A DNA stretch of 64,000 bases. Source: Schistocerca nitens (lineage: Eukaryota > Arthropoda > Insecta > Orthoptera > Acrididae). Position numbers and translations under genes: made by a program. Below, piece by piece: positions 41,516-54,237 of the stretch. The stretch is taken from assembly GCF_023898315.1 (NCBI RefSeq), contig NC_064616.1, positions 701,249,389 to 701,313,388 on the forward strand, written 5' to 3'. Below the pieces are notes generated by a model that did no database searches, had not been told where the DNA came from, and saw only the letters and a list, made by a program, of their open reading frames with translations. The stretch's first letter is position 1, and each line of letters opens with the position of its first letter.

Positions 41516-43819
41516 TTTACTTCTTGTGCATCAGGTACCTTCTTTCACTGATTGCTTTGTGTATCAATTCATAGTTGCTCTTTTTTCTAATGTAAGAAAA
41601 AAATCTTTCTCTCTTTAGTGTTCCAAAACTTAAGGAAAGTATATGCGGACTCAATTTCTGATGTGCATATCTTCTTTTCATGACAACAATTTATTTGTAC
41701 CATGGGTGGTAATAAATGTAAGGATGTCTGAACTTTCGAAGACAATGAAATATATAATGACCTAAGTAAAGAAGTTATCAAAAATACCTCATTCAGTCAG
41801 GTATGGTGGGATTTAGTGTATTTTGGAATAAGAAACCTGATGTAGCTGGATTGTTTTCATCCCAGACCGTCATGTTAACTCCGTGCAAAAGCTCTAGAAC
41901 CAAGTGGTGATTGAACATTTAGATGTTTGGTTTGACTCTGATCCCCAGTCTGACATACTTCCTACTGCTGTAAAAGAAGTAAAAAAGAGGAGTTAGATGG
42001 GTGAATATTGGTAGACACATCACATAACTCACATCAAAGACTGGTAGGCCTGTTGTTTTTCTCATGTGTTTACATTATTTAGTTCTATAATTTTGGAATT
42101 GGGCATGTGCCAGTGTTGCATGTGTTGTAATAATGAGAGAGATATTTCTCTCTTTCCCTGAATTGTAACTGTCCTGTACTTCCTTAATCACTGAAATGTG
42201 CTTAAAGCCATGCTTTGTTCTGGTCTGTGGCTCATACGTATCTATTTCAATTAGTAGAAGAGGTGAAAATTGAAAGAAGAGCAGGGTTAGTCAGCAGTCC
42301 TCACAGCGAGACACTACGGAATGCTTCATGTAAATAGGGCATTAGTCTGAATAATTGACTGATCTGGCCTCCTAACATTACCCAAGATGGTCTCGTTACG
42401 TTGGTACCGTGAATGGTTGAAAGAAAATGGAAACTACAGTTGTAGATTACACAAGGACAAGGAACTCTGCTGTATGGCTGATTGATAATAACATCCTTTT
42501 GGGTGGAATATTCTGGAGGTAAAAGTTCAAGAGGGTGTTGTCAGGAAAAACAAATCTTGTATTCCATGCATCAAAGTGTGGATTGTTTGATCACTTAATT
42601 GGGTAATTAGGTTAAATAAGTTAAAAAGTGAAAAGGATAACTTGAAGTTACGTGGGAGTAAATGAAGTGCATTGACAGAAAGAGCAGGCCATCAGTTCAG
42701 TTTAGTGCACTGTTATTAACGCACAACCAAATAAGCATAATGCAAGAGTATATCTCGTGATGAATGAGAAGATACAAATTGGGATGTACTAGTGTGAACA
42801 GCATAATGAATATAGTCATAGCCACAGTAGTAACAGCTTTTATGTGTAATAGCTCTGCAGGTCATGGAGATATTAAATAACATATGATGAAATAAAAGAA
42901 ATTATTCAGATCTTTAAGGGAACCGAAAATTTAATTGTGATTTGGGGGAGGGGGCTGGAGTTTGAGAGTAAGAAGAGAAAGAAAAGGGGGGGGGGGGGGA
43001 GTTGTAGGAGAATATGTATCAGGAGAAAGGACTTAGAGGAAAGCATCTAGTAGAACTTTAATAATCTTAGCTGAGACACTGGAATGTTTTAGATGGATTA
43101 TGGATTGATAGTAGGCCTACAGAGATATCTAAACAAGATTTTAAACCGCAAAACATTATAGATTCTGATGTGGACCACCCATAATTTATTGGTTATGATC
43201 AGCAGATAGAAACTGAAGAAATTGCAAGAAGGCAGGAAAAAAGGGAGCATTAGACGATGATTGATTAGAAAATGGACAGGAATAAAACAGGATTTGAATG
43301 GAATGACCACATAGGCAAAAAACAAGGGCCTATAGAAATCCTTGAATAATATGAAAGATAATTAATTTAACTGAGAAAACATAAAAACACAGCAAGTGGA
43401 ACAGGCAGAAGTCAAGATGTCTAAAAGATTAGAGTGAGAAGAAATGCAAAATGGCAAGGCAGAAATTAATAAAGGATAAATGTGAAACTCTAGCAGCGTG
43501 AATGATCATGAGAAAACTGGATACCAACCGGTAGGTAGAAAATTGAAGAAATCTGTGGAGAAAAGAATGTAGCAGTAAGAGTATCATGAAGATGACAACA
43601 ACAACAATGATGATGAAGACAGTGACGATGTTTGGTTTGTGGGCACTCAACTAAGAGTATCAAGAGTTTAGATGACAAGCCACTTGTAAGCAAAGGAGGG
43701 AAGTCTTAAGGATGGAAGAAATGCATGTAATGGCTGTACAAAAGAAACAAGCTTGAAAGCAATATAAAGGAAAGGGGAGAGAATTTAGATGAATGTTAGA
43801 TGGGACATATGATACTGTG

Positions 43820-44680
43820 AGAATAATTTGCTGGAAGACTTAAGTCGAAACAAGGTACATGGTGTATACAGTGTTGTCAGAATTATCAATAAAACTAGTA
43901 CCCTGGTATCTAAGGTATGTGACAGGAAAAGTACCCTAATTTCTGTGCCAAAGGAGATGGGTGTTGATAGGAGTGTATATCACAGAATTGTCACTATAAT
44001 AAGCCATGGTTGTAAAATAGTGACATGAATTAATTGTAATACAATGGAAAGACCGCCAGAAGCTGAGCTCTGGAAGATCTGTTTCGGTTCTGGAACAATG
44101 TATGAACACAGGAGGCAGTACTGACAGTATAACTAATATGGAAGATTCATACATTTAGAGAAAGCTTTCTACAGTGGAGACTGGAATAAACCTTTGAAAT
44201 TCTGGAGGTAGCAGGAATGAAGTAGAGAGAGCAAAAGATTATATAAAATTGGTACAGAAATAAGACTGAAATTACAATCCAAAGACACAACGTGAAAATC
44301 GACAAAGGTACCTCAAAGCTAATGGAATGTCGTGGAGTTAAATCAGGTAGTGCTGAGGAAATTAGGAAATGACACACTAAAAGTAGTAGATGAGTTTAGC
44401 TGCTTGGGCAGCAAAATATCTGATGATAACTCAAGTAAAGAGGATATAAAATGCAGACTGGCAGTAGCAAGAAAAGCATTAATATTGAGTATAAAATTGT
44501 TTGGATGTATTTTATGGAGGTGTTTGCCCATAGTGTAGCCTTGTATGGAGGTGAAATGTGGACAATAAACAGTGCAGACAAGAAGAGGGTAGAGGAATTT
44601 GAAGTATGATGCTACAGAAGAATAGTGAAGATTATGTAGGTAGATCAAATAACTAATGAGGAGTATGGAACTGAAATGCA
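43820..44680 (+). pseudogene. Decayed LINE reverse transcriptase C-terminus
   Basis: Clear matches lie at 44,380-44,480 (VVDEFSCLGSKISDDNSSKE, then CRLAVARKA) and at 44,530-44,650 (SVALYGGEMWTINSADKKRVEEFE and CYRRIVKI, in other frames). These are typical of the region downstream of the RT palm in RTE-like and related LINEs. Upstream parts are weaker (YHRIVTIISHG and others) and uncertain. Confidence 0.65.
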
Positions 44681-45394
44681 ATACAATGAAATGTATGTGG
44701 TAACTAGACTGAAATGTGGACAGTTAGTTAGTTATTTGCTTGTTCTGTGGATCATAATTGCAAGATCTCACTATGATGTGTATCCAGTCAGTTTTATGGC
44801 TGATTTCCTGAAATATTGTTGTTATGAATGTTGTTGTTTTCAAACTGTGATTGATTGTTCACAAAAAACTTGATAAGGGCTTAAATCTGCTGAAAAGCTG
44901 TTGTCAGCATGCCCAACCGCTGAAACAGCTGTGTGCAAGAGATTCTAGAACAGACATCAAATATTACTCTTATTACACACTTCTGTGTGGCAACTGCTTT
45001 CCTCCTTAGTGGTGAGTTATCTGAGGGTGTGATGGTTCTAGACATTAGTGAATGAAAATAGGAAAAGTAAGTCTGCTTTGATGTTCGTATCTACAGAATC
45101 TGATTTTATCCACAATGCAAAAGTTGGGTTACAGAGCTTAGAAATTTAAGGTGATTTGTAAAATTTGACTTCAGCTTGAGGTTCTTTTCACTATAAACAT
45201 CTAACAATGTTGGTTTTTCCCTTAAGCATTGTTTATAAAGGTTGGTACGGCCTTGTGCAGTACTGAATTACTGTGTCATCAGTGAATCATCACTAATGTA
45301 ATACGGGGAAAGTGGGTGGTGAAATAGAATTGTGTACGGAGACCAAGGTTTGAATACAACAAGCAGGTTCAAATGGGTGCAGGTTTAAGTGTTT

Positions 45395-46131
45395 ACAAGG
45401 TGTAGTCATAAAGTTTTTTCACCTGAAAAAAAAAAAACCAGGTTGTGACCACAAAACATGATTGTGATGTTTTTCCTTCTATACAAAATCCACATTCAGT
45501 GCAACACGTTTTTCACAAAGACATATGAATTGGTGAAGCCCTTGGGTATAGAAGCATGCATTTTGGCAATTCAAGAAGTGTTATTCCTCGAGAGTCATCT
45601 CATTGTTAGTTTTGGGAATGTCTGCCATGTAATTGTTTCTTCATCTTGGTAGGAGAAGAAGGTCATTGGATGCTGTGCTAGGAGATATGCAGGGATGGGG
45701 GTTGAGAATTTGATAGCCCAAAGAAGTAGCAAGTGTGACAGTATCCTGCAGAATCAGCTAACACATTATGGAGCAAAAGCACGGCTTCCTGCAACCTTGT
45801 CAGGAGATTTTGGGGTACACTCATGTGATGGTTTGCCCCCTTATGAACATGATCTGGTAAAAACACAGCATGGCAGTCCCAAAAAACATTCATCATCTTG
45901 CCTAATGATGGTTGGGTTTATGCCTGTTTTGCTAGTAGTAAATTCACATTTCCAATGCTCCCTTTTCTCCTTCACCTGGGGCCAAAGTGATACACTGAAC
46001 ACTCGTCCATAATGAGGTGGTTACAGAAGTCACCTGTATAATGTTTGAATCAGCTGCAATATTTCTGTTGCTCCTTCGATTCAGTGGAGTTTCTGAATTG
46101 GTGTGAGCAGTTGCAGAATCTAGTAGGTGAT
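45395..46131 (-). pseudogene. mariner-like transposase remnant, minus strand
   Basis: On the minus strand near 45,890 the frame reads MMNVFWDCHAVFLPDHVHKG, which fits the mariner FWDxxG segment, then LLTRLQEAVLL-type sequence. Two SINEs interrupt or follow its right side (46,143 and 46,602). No paired TIRs were found and decay is strong. Confidence 0.45.
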
Positions 46132-46142
46132 AGCTTTTACTG

Positions 46143-46378
46143 AGCGAGGTGGCACAGTGGCTAGCACACTGGACTCGCATTCGGGAGGACGATGGTTCAA
46201 TCCCGCGTCCGGCCATCCTGATTTAGGTTTTCCATGATTTCTCTAAATCGCTTCAGGCAAATGCCGGGATGGTTCCTTTGAAAGGGCACAGCCGACTTCC
46301 TTCCCCGACCTTCCCTAATCCGTTGAGACCGATGACCTCGCTGTCTGATTTCCTCCGCCAAACGACCCAACCCCTGAA
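46143..46378 (+). mobile_element. tRNA-derived SINE, family B
   Basis: It starts agcgaggtggcacagtgg (A box) and has the B box ggttcaatcccgcg. The tail differs from family A (cctgatttaggttttccatg; gccgggatggttcctttgaa) and ends with aacgacccaacccc. The duplication agcttttactg / agcttttgctg flanks it at 46,132-46,142 and 46,379-46,389. Confidence 0.92.
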
Positions 46379-46601
46379 AGCTTTTGCTGTATTTAGAATG
46401 TCATGCAAAACACTTAAACCTGATCCATGACTGATTTTTACATGTTACGCTTTGTCTCAGTTGTAATATACTGATCGTATAGTGTCAGGGCCTTCACTTC
46501 CCTTGTAATATCTGGTTCTTCACAGAGGTGGTCTACCACTTCATTCTTAGGCATTGAGATAATATGTTTGACTGCAGTGGTAGTATTTGTACCAACTAAT
46601 G

Positions 46602-46793
46602 GGCCAGCCGTTGTGGACGAGCGGTTCTAGGTGCTTCAGTCCAGAACCATGCGACTGCTACGGTCACAGGTTCATATCATGCCTCAGGCATGGATGTGCG
46701 TGATGTCCTTAGGTTAGTTAGGTTTAAGTAGTTCTAAGTCTAGGGGACTGATGACCTCAGATGTTAAGTCCCATAGTGCTTAGAGCCATTTGA
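46602..46793 (+). mobile_element. tRNA-derived SINE (family A) in the innexin intron
   Basis: The A box (tggacgagcggttctagg) is slightly changed and the B box is mutated (ggttcatatcatg). The tail is family A. The exact duplication accaactaatg is at 46,591-46,601 and 46,794-46,804. Confidence 0.93.
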
Positions 46794-47319
46794 ACCAACT
46801 AATGTCAGCTCATGGTATGTTGTTGCTGTACAGTTCCACCAAATCAACTCTGATTGTTGCAGTGTTGTTCACTTCAAAGACAAGAAACTAATTACCACGT
46901 GATCCTCCAGTTATCAGTGGGAGGCAACATTTGTTTTTACCCCTCTAGCAGCATGCTACAGTGCCGTGGCAAGGATATTTCACTGTGTAACAGGACAGCA
47001 GACATGGGAAAAACCAAACACCCCAGTGAAGGCATCAGACCAGATTCCCCCTGAAGAAACTAACCAGGTGGCAACTGTACACATCTTAGAACCAGACAGA
47101 ATCCAAATACTGTCCTGCAGAATATTCAAGCATTCCTCCCACAAATGTCCAGCATTTTCCTGATGATAAGGTACATGTCTGACAAAGACTGCATTTCACC
47201 TTACTACACTATTTGTCAATTGTTGACAGGTCAGGCAATATTTCTGGATGAGGTTTGGTGTCTGATGTCTTCCAAAGCTTCAGTTTCGATGGAACAGCAT
47301 ATGGACTTGCACACTACTA

Positions 47320-47966
47320 TGAGGGTGTGCCGAAAAGTATTGTCTCAGACTTTTTTATTCTGTTCCCATGGGTATTACTCGGTCATCTTTCCTGCTTCAC
47401 TGACACAAGTTGTAACCCTCAGCCACTAGAGGGCTCTGAATTGTAGCATATAAGGTGACAGTATGTAATGTAACTGTGCAGATACACGAGACACAGTGCT
47501 GTAATCAAGTCTCTAAATGCAGAAAAGTTTGTCTACCATGGAGCACCCTCTCCTTCAGCATGACAATGTCAGACCACAAAAGAGCGTTGTGACATCTGCA
47601 ACAGTCCAGTGAGTTCACTGTCATCAATCATCCTCCGTGCAGTTCCGACTTGACACCATCCAATTTCCACCTGTTTCCACAACTTAAAGAACTCCTTTGA
47701 GGACTTCACTTTGATAGTGATGAAGTGGTGCGAGCAGAGGTGAGGTTGTGGCTCTGTCAACAAAATCAAACATTCTATAGTGATGGTATCAACAAGCACG
47801 TGTCTCATTGGGAGAAATGTGTTCATTGGCAAGGTGAGTATGTTGAGAAATAAGCTTTTAGACACGACGAGTAAAGATGTGAAATGTTAATACAGTTAGT
47901 TTTATTTGAAATGCATTAAGAGTTAACACAGAAAAATTGGAGGCATTACTTCTCAGCATGCCCTTG
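47320..47966 (+). mobile_element. Internally deleted mariner element
   Basis: TIRs gagggtgtgccgaaaagtat (left) and the inverse at the right end (near 47,945-47,966) are beside TA dinucleotides. At 647 bases it is half of a normal mariner: the left end joins directly to transposase 3' coding. The C-terminal region can be traced in two frames, with LLQHDNVRPQKS (Asp motif) and, downstream, FHLFPQLKELL, VRAEVRLWLCQQ and HWEKCV. It is inactive. Confidence 0.85.
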
Positions 47967-47974
47967 TAAAATCT

Positions 47975-49360
47975 CTACAAATGGTAGATGTAACATACTG
48001 CTTTCAGATTGAAAAAGCAACTCTCATAGAATTCAGTCAAATGAATGTATCATCAACTTCTCCTTCTGATATTAAGAAAATTATGTATTCTCATAAAAAC
48101 TCATCTGGTTCTGATGTTGTTACCATCAGAGTACTAAATATTTGTTCCCATATCACATCACTATCTCAAGGCATTTTTTTCAGAGAGACTGAAATATGCC
48201 ACTCTCAAACCTCTCCATTTGAAATGTGATAGGAGAGATGTGAAAAACTACTGACCTGTTCCACTGATAACATCATTTTCCAAAATGTTTCATAAGGTTG
48301 TGTATTGTAGAATAGTATTTCCCTAAGCAAGAATGTTATCCTCAGCAAATCACAACTGGGGTTTCAAAAGGGTTATTCTACTGAGAATGCGATTTACATG
48401 TTCACTCACCAGATTTTACAAGCATGAAATAATAAAATAGCACCAGTTAGTGCATTCTGTGACCTATGTAGAAATTTTCTGTCTGAAGCACAGTATTCTC
48501 CTAGATAATTTGAAGTTATAGGGGATTGATGGTATAGCGAACCAATGGGTAATGTCATACATAACCAAAAGAATGCAGAGCAGAAAGTTGTGCTTAGTAA
48601 TTCAGCCAAAATAGTCTGGAGACACAACTCTGACTGGAGAGAGAACATGTATAGGGTTACTCAAGGTTCAGTCTTAGATCCACTGTTGTTCCTCATATAT
48701 TTAAATTATATCCCATGTAATATACAACAAGCAGTTAACTAGTTTTTTTATTCAGAATGCACTAGTACTGTATTCATCCCAAGTAAGTATATATACAGAA
48801 ACAAAAGTAATAATAAACAATGTTCTTAAAAGTATAACTGACAAATTTGCACTTAGAATCATTGCAAATCTTGCAGAGAGACAAACCAGTAAGTTGACAT
48901 ATTTCGCATATTTTCATTCAGTTATGTCATATGGAATAATGTTCTGGGCAGCTCAGTTTTAAGAAAGTCTTAATCACTCAAAAATGTGCTGTAAGAGTAA
49001 TCTGTGGTGCACATCCACAATCTTCTTGCAGACATCTGTTAAAGTAGTCGGGCACTCTGACTACTGCTACAGCATATTTATTCCCTCATGAAATTTGTTG
49101 TAAATAATCCACTGCAGTTCAAAAGAAACAATTGCGTACACAATTGCGTACATAATTGCAATATCAGAAGAAAAATGACATTTGTTACTCCACATTGAGA
49201 TTGCCTGTAGCACAAAAGGGCTGCACAATGCTGCAAATAAAATTTTTGATCACTTACCCAGTGCTGTAAAATCTCTGACAGATAGCAAAGTAAAATTTAA
49301 AAACCTGTTGTAAAAGCTTCTCTTTGACAACTCCTTCTATTCCATAGAAATAATTGTATT
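47975..49360 (+). pseudogene. Decayed LINE (CR1/jockey-like), RT and 3' part
   Basis: Motifs are recognisable in shifting frames: PLKCDRRDVKNY-like start near 48,225, a GFQKGYSTENAI-type block near 48,360, VTQGSVLDPLLFLIYLNYIP at 48,655-48,715 and a C-terminal KVLITQKCAVRVICG-like region near 48,965. Stops are frequent. A second copy of the same family at 52,860-54,750 shows about the same order, and comparison of the two exposes the MITE at 53,293. Confidence 0.7.
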
Positions 49361-50559
49361 ACTGTAACGTGTAAAAGACAGTGGGTAGGAATTACCAAGT
49401 CACATCTGCATATTTAAAAAAAAGGGCCACATTTAAAAATTAATTTGTGTTGTGTAAGTAAAATGTCTTGTTTCACAGCATTAAGATTTATTGCACAAAT
49501 GAATCGTGAACAGGGAACTAACTAAGATTATTGTAAACTATGTATGCACTGAAAGTGTCTTGGTGTATAACTAATGGCAACACATACTGAACTTAAAATG
49601 CAGAAGCTGCTGGATGCACAAAATTATGTTGTACTGATGTTAACACTCACTATGACTGTTTATTCACCAAGACAATTAAACACGATTCCTGCTCCCAGTG
49701 CATATATGTCGTGCAGTTTGATTTGGAATAGTGTGCAGGCAAGCGACTGGAGCTCCATCTTGCTCAGTTGTGGGTGCTTGATTTTCAGATACACAGAGGG
49801 TTGGCTTCTAGGTTCCATAGATAACTGCACTCATGAAAATGCCACATTAAGGTCAGCAGCTGTTGTTTACCAATTATCTCTCTTTCCATTCATTAGATTA
49901 ATGTTTTGAGCTGTATTAGTTGCAATGTAATATGCAGCTTGTGTTTATCCATTCTGAAGTTCACTAGTTGTTTAACAAAAGTTCAAGGCAAGGTGTTAAA
50001 CTGACCATGTAAAGTCTTGAAAATACACCACACTACGTCAAACGAATGTTTCCACATAATGATGTGCAACTCTTTCTTTGTTGTGGCACGTAGCAAGATG
50101 AGATGAAAGCTGTTGAATGTTTTTTTTTTCTGTTATAATGACAGTTAATACACCCTGTATCATCATGTTTGATGACACTGTTGGTTTTTTTTACTGACAA
50201 GTTGAGGATGATAGCCCACTTTAAATACAAATCTGGTTAACTGGTTATCTGTATCCACCATTCCACATGCTTGCTTGTGACAGTGTGCAAACTGTGAACA
50301 CACTTGGCAGTGAAAAGTTCAGAAACATACCATTTTTAGAGACTGCTGTGACTTTACACTATATGCGAACCACTTGCTTGCCACAGTCTTTAACAAAAGA
50401 CCAGCAGAGACTGGATCCAGACCAACTCTTCTGTGTTCTTTCATTTACAGCAACAGTAAAATTTCTCCAATAAATGGGATCAATTTTATCCATTATTTTC
50501 AGGTAATCCCTTGTAATTTTTAACTCATTTTGGAAAATATGACATATGTCACTTAAGAG

Positions 50560-50870
50560 GATGCTGTGGCTGAAAAAAATATTTTTGTTCTCTTCTTTTA
50601 TTTGACCAGCTGAGAGTGAAAGCTTCTCAGTTGTGGGGTCCTGGGTTCAATTTCCAGCCTGATCAGAGATTTTTCTTTGCTTGGGGAAGGGATATTTGTG
50701 TTTTCCTACTCATTTCATCTCATCTGCATCAATGTGAAAGTTGCCGAAGTGCCGCCAAATAGGAAGACTTGCTCCTGGCTGCCAAAGTGCCTCACATGGG
50801 GTCTCCCAGCCACTAATGCCATACAAAATTATTTTATAACACTGTTCCGGGAAAACTGTGATCTATTAAT
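50560..50870 (+). repeat. Decayed tRNA-derived SINE-like repeat
   Basis: A B-box-like gggttcaatttcc near 50,641 is followed by a conserved-looking tail with tttgtgttttcctactcatt and gccgaagtgccgccaaat, reminiscent of an orthopteran SINE tail. No target duplication is visible. Confidence 0.4.
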
Positions 50871-50872
50871 AT

Positions 50873-51209
50873 TATAACTTATTTAGTAAACACAGTTCTG
50901 ATCGCATCTAAGTTTTTAATTTCTATTTTTAGGTGATCGGTCTTGATCTTCTAAGAGATCATCATCAGATCTACACTCCTTGATGGCAGTAGGAGTGGCT
51001 GATGTGGAGCAGATCCCCATCAGTGCTGGGGTGGAGTACAGTGCTCAGTTCTGCACCATACTAGCACAGATGGACCTGCTACACGCCAGCAAATCCTACT
51101 GTCATCAGGGAATGTAGATCTGATGATGATATCTTATAAGATTGAAATCAGTCATCAAAAAATAAAAAACTTAAATGTAATCACAACTGTGTTTACTAAA
51201 AAGTTATAA
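50873..51209. mobile_element. Palindromic MITE, about 340 bp
   Basis: The left part (tataacttatttagtaaac through gatcatcatcagatctacac) is repeated as reverse complement in the right part (gtagatctgatgatgatatc through gtttactaaaaagttataac). Arms are about 110 to 130 bases, separated by a GC-richer loop with no ORF. Target duplication is not certain. Confidence 0.75.
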
Positions 51210-52859
51210 CAATGCCATACACTCATTCATTCAGAGTGATTAGTTCTACTTTTAGCATTAGTGGTTTGAGTTAGGATGTGCAACCATCTACAGATGAGTG
51301 TTGCAGCATGGGAAACCACATAACACAGAGACACATGCATCTTTGTGTTGCAGGCTGATTGTTCAGATACACTGGTATTGCATAGTGTGAATAACACCTG
51401 TGGATCTCTCAAGCAATGTTTACTATTTACAGGATGTAAAACAAAACATTCAAGAATCCTGCACAACTTTTATCTGTATAAAATATTTACTGTGGCTATA
51501 TGGTTTATGTATGCAGTATCACTCAAGATGTAATCATGTTCATGGCATGCTATGCTTGAATGGCCCTTAAGTTATGTATAATTTGCTAGCTTCCTTTATC
51601 GTATTGCAGTTTAAATGAACAACAGAGTACACTTACACTAAGCTGCTCCAACACAACTTAAACAAATCCAAGAGTAAAAATTTTTATTGAGATACAATTC
51701 GTATAGAGCACAGAGTGAGTTGGTACACTTATTAAGACACTATGGATTCCGGAAAGAACATAGATTAACTGATAAAATTCATTGTTTGATATAGTTATGG
51801 CTAGATATTTTCTTTTCTCTCCATGTGGCTAGTTTTTTTCTTCATATTTCTCAAACTAAACTAATAACCTTGATGTTAATGCAAAAGGCCATAACTTCTT
51901 TTTTTATCTTAAATGAGTTGTTTCTCATAATTGTTGGACATTCTATACTTTTTTGAAGTATTAATAAAGATGTGCACTTACAAGATTTTGGGAGTTGCCT
52001 GGTGTTTGTTCCTCTTCACATTGAAGCATATTTTGTGGGAAGAAGCAATATTAGTTTATTAAGTTATGGTGAGTTTTCATTCTAGGTTGAGACCTCTTCC
52101 TTGTAGCAAGTATTTTGTCATCCGTGGAGTTTGCCTAGAATTGTGGTCTGGGGTTCGAATAAGTAGTAAGCTTTTAAACATTATGCTTAGCTGTCTGTCG
52201 TGACTTTTTAAGCAGTCACTTGAAATACTGATAGTATTGCTTGCTAAGGACCATCATGCATTCCTTGCAACATAGTTGCCATCTGATTGAGATTAGAAGC
52301 TGCAGGCCTATAATTACGTAATTGCAGATGGTAAAATAAGGTCTTTTTTTCACAATATGAGGCAACAATGAACTCTGTCAACATACAGTGTGCATTAAAA
52401 CAGCAATGACTAAGAAAAGGATACTCTTTTGGGGTCATATTGTCCATAGGGGCTCACATCAGTGATCTTCAGCACTCTCTCTAGACAGAAGGTGATGTAT
52501 GCAAAGTATGCAAGAATAGTTGGGAGATGCCTCAAGGAACTAGAAATTGACTAAAACTTCATTCCAGACACAAAACAATACAAATTGCCCATAAGAACAT
52601 CAGATTCTCTCCAGTCACTAACAGAGGTAAAAGTTTGCCTGAAAATTGGAATTTAATGGGCCCAAAAGAGAAAAATACCCATAGTGCCAGATGAGGGAGC
52701 ACTAGACTAAGAGGAAAGCTCAGCAGGAATTAAGTGGTCCATTGTAGGCCTAATCAAAATCTTATAATAAGCGTTATCTTGTACATCCATTACAATTTTC
52801 AATGACAGTCAAGTTTAATATTTAATGAACTGTGTGCTACAAATTCACATTATATAATT

Positions 52860-53289
52860 ATCTGAAGCTATAATTCTGACTGGGGAGAAATCACGCATTG
52901 GTTTCCCAAATGTTTGATCTTAGGTCCATTACTGTTCCACATATATGTAAATGATCTTCAGTCTAGTATACAACAAGCAGAACTAGTTCCTTTTGCAGAT
53001 GATACTAGTATTGTAATCAATTTGAGCATACATACAGAAACAGAAGAAATGATAAACGAAGTTCTTAAATGTGTCATTAACTGATTTTCTGCAAATGGTC
53101 TCGGCCTCAATTTTAAAAAGACCCAACATATTCAGTTCTGCACATCTATATGTACTACACAAACTGAGGAAATACTAAGTCGGATGGAAACTTCAAAATT
53201 CTTTGGGGTCCATATTGATGAGAATTTAAATTAAAAAAATAAATACATTTTGGAACTCCTAAAACAACTTAATTCAGCCACATTTGTGC
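52860..53289 (+). pseudogene. Decayed LINE RT, part 1
   Basis: The frame reads LGPLLFHIYVNDLQSSIQQA, then VPFADDTSIVINLSIHTETE with an intact FADD, then FSANGLGLNFKKT and KFFGVHIDENLN: consecutive RT palm and downstream blocks. It is related to the copy at 47,975. It is split by a MITE and continues at 54,238. A short relic further left near 51,735 (YGFRKEHRLTDKI) may belong to the same decayed element or a separate one. Confidence 0.78.
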
Positions 53290-53292
53290 TTA

Positions 53293-54234
53293 CAAGGGAA
53301 CCTCCCCATCATACCCCCCTCAGATTTAGTTATAAGTTGGCACAGTGGATAGGCCTTGAAGAACTGAACACAGATAAATCGAGAAAACAGGAAGAAGTTG
53401 TGTGGAACTATGAAAAAAATTAGTAAAATATACAAACGTAGTAGTCCATGTGCAAGATAGGCAACATCAAGGAACATGTAAGCTCAAGAGCGCCGTGATC
53501 CGTGGTTAGTGTGAGTAGCTGCGAAACGAGAGGTCCTTGGTTCAAGTCTTCCCTCGACTGAAAATTTTATATTCTTTATTTTCGCAAAGTTATGATCTGT
53601 CCGTTCGTTCATTGACGTCTCTGTTCACTGTAATAAGTTTGGTGTCTGTGTTTTGCGACCGCACCCCAAAACCGTGTGATTGGTAGACGAAAGGACGTGC
53701 TTCTCCAATGGGAACCAAAAACATTTGATCACAAGGTCATAGGTCAACCGATTCCTCCACAGGAAAACACATCTGATATATTCTGTGCGTCACATGACAG
53801 GAATATGTTGTCGACTCACGTAACTTGTACACTTAGCGAATGGGTAAAAAGATTCTTCTACCTTACCCGATTTAGGTTTTCTTGTGGATGTGATAATCAC
53901 TCCCAAAAAAGTGATGAAAACATAAGAGTTTGTCACATAAACTGAAAATAAAAAATTAAACATTTCGCTGGAGGGAAGATTTGATCCAAGGACCTCTCGT
54001 TCCGCAGCTACTCACGCTAACCACGGGACCACGGTGCTCCTGGGCTCGCACTGTTCTTGATGTTGCCTATCTTACGCATGGACTACTCAGTTTGTATATT
54101 TTACTAATTTTTTTCATAGTTCCACACAACTTCTTCCTGTTTTCTCGATTGATCTGTGTTCAGTTTTTCAAGGCCTATCCACTGTGCCAACTTATAACTA
54201 AATCTGAGGGGGGTGCGATGGGGAGGTTCCCTTG
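53293..54234. mobile_element. 942-bp MITE/foldback with long TIRs and TTA target site
   Basis: Ends caagggaacctccccatc and its inverse are flanked by tta (53,290-53,292 and 54,235-54,237). TIR pairing extends about 250 to 300 bases and includes a tRNA-like section (gaggtccttggttcaagtct on the left, its mirror near 53,985). The centre is unpaired and non-coding. A 3-base TWA-type target site suggests PIF/Harbinger mobilisation (inference). Confidence 0.88.
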
Positions 54235-54237
54235 TTA

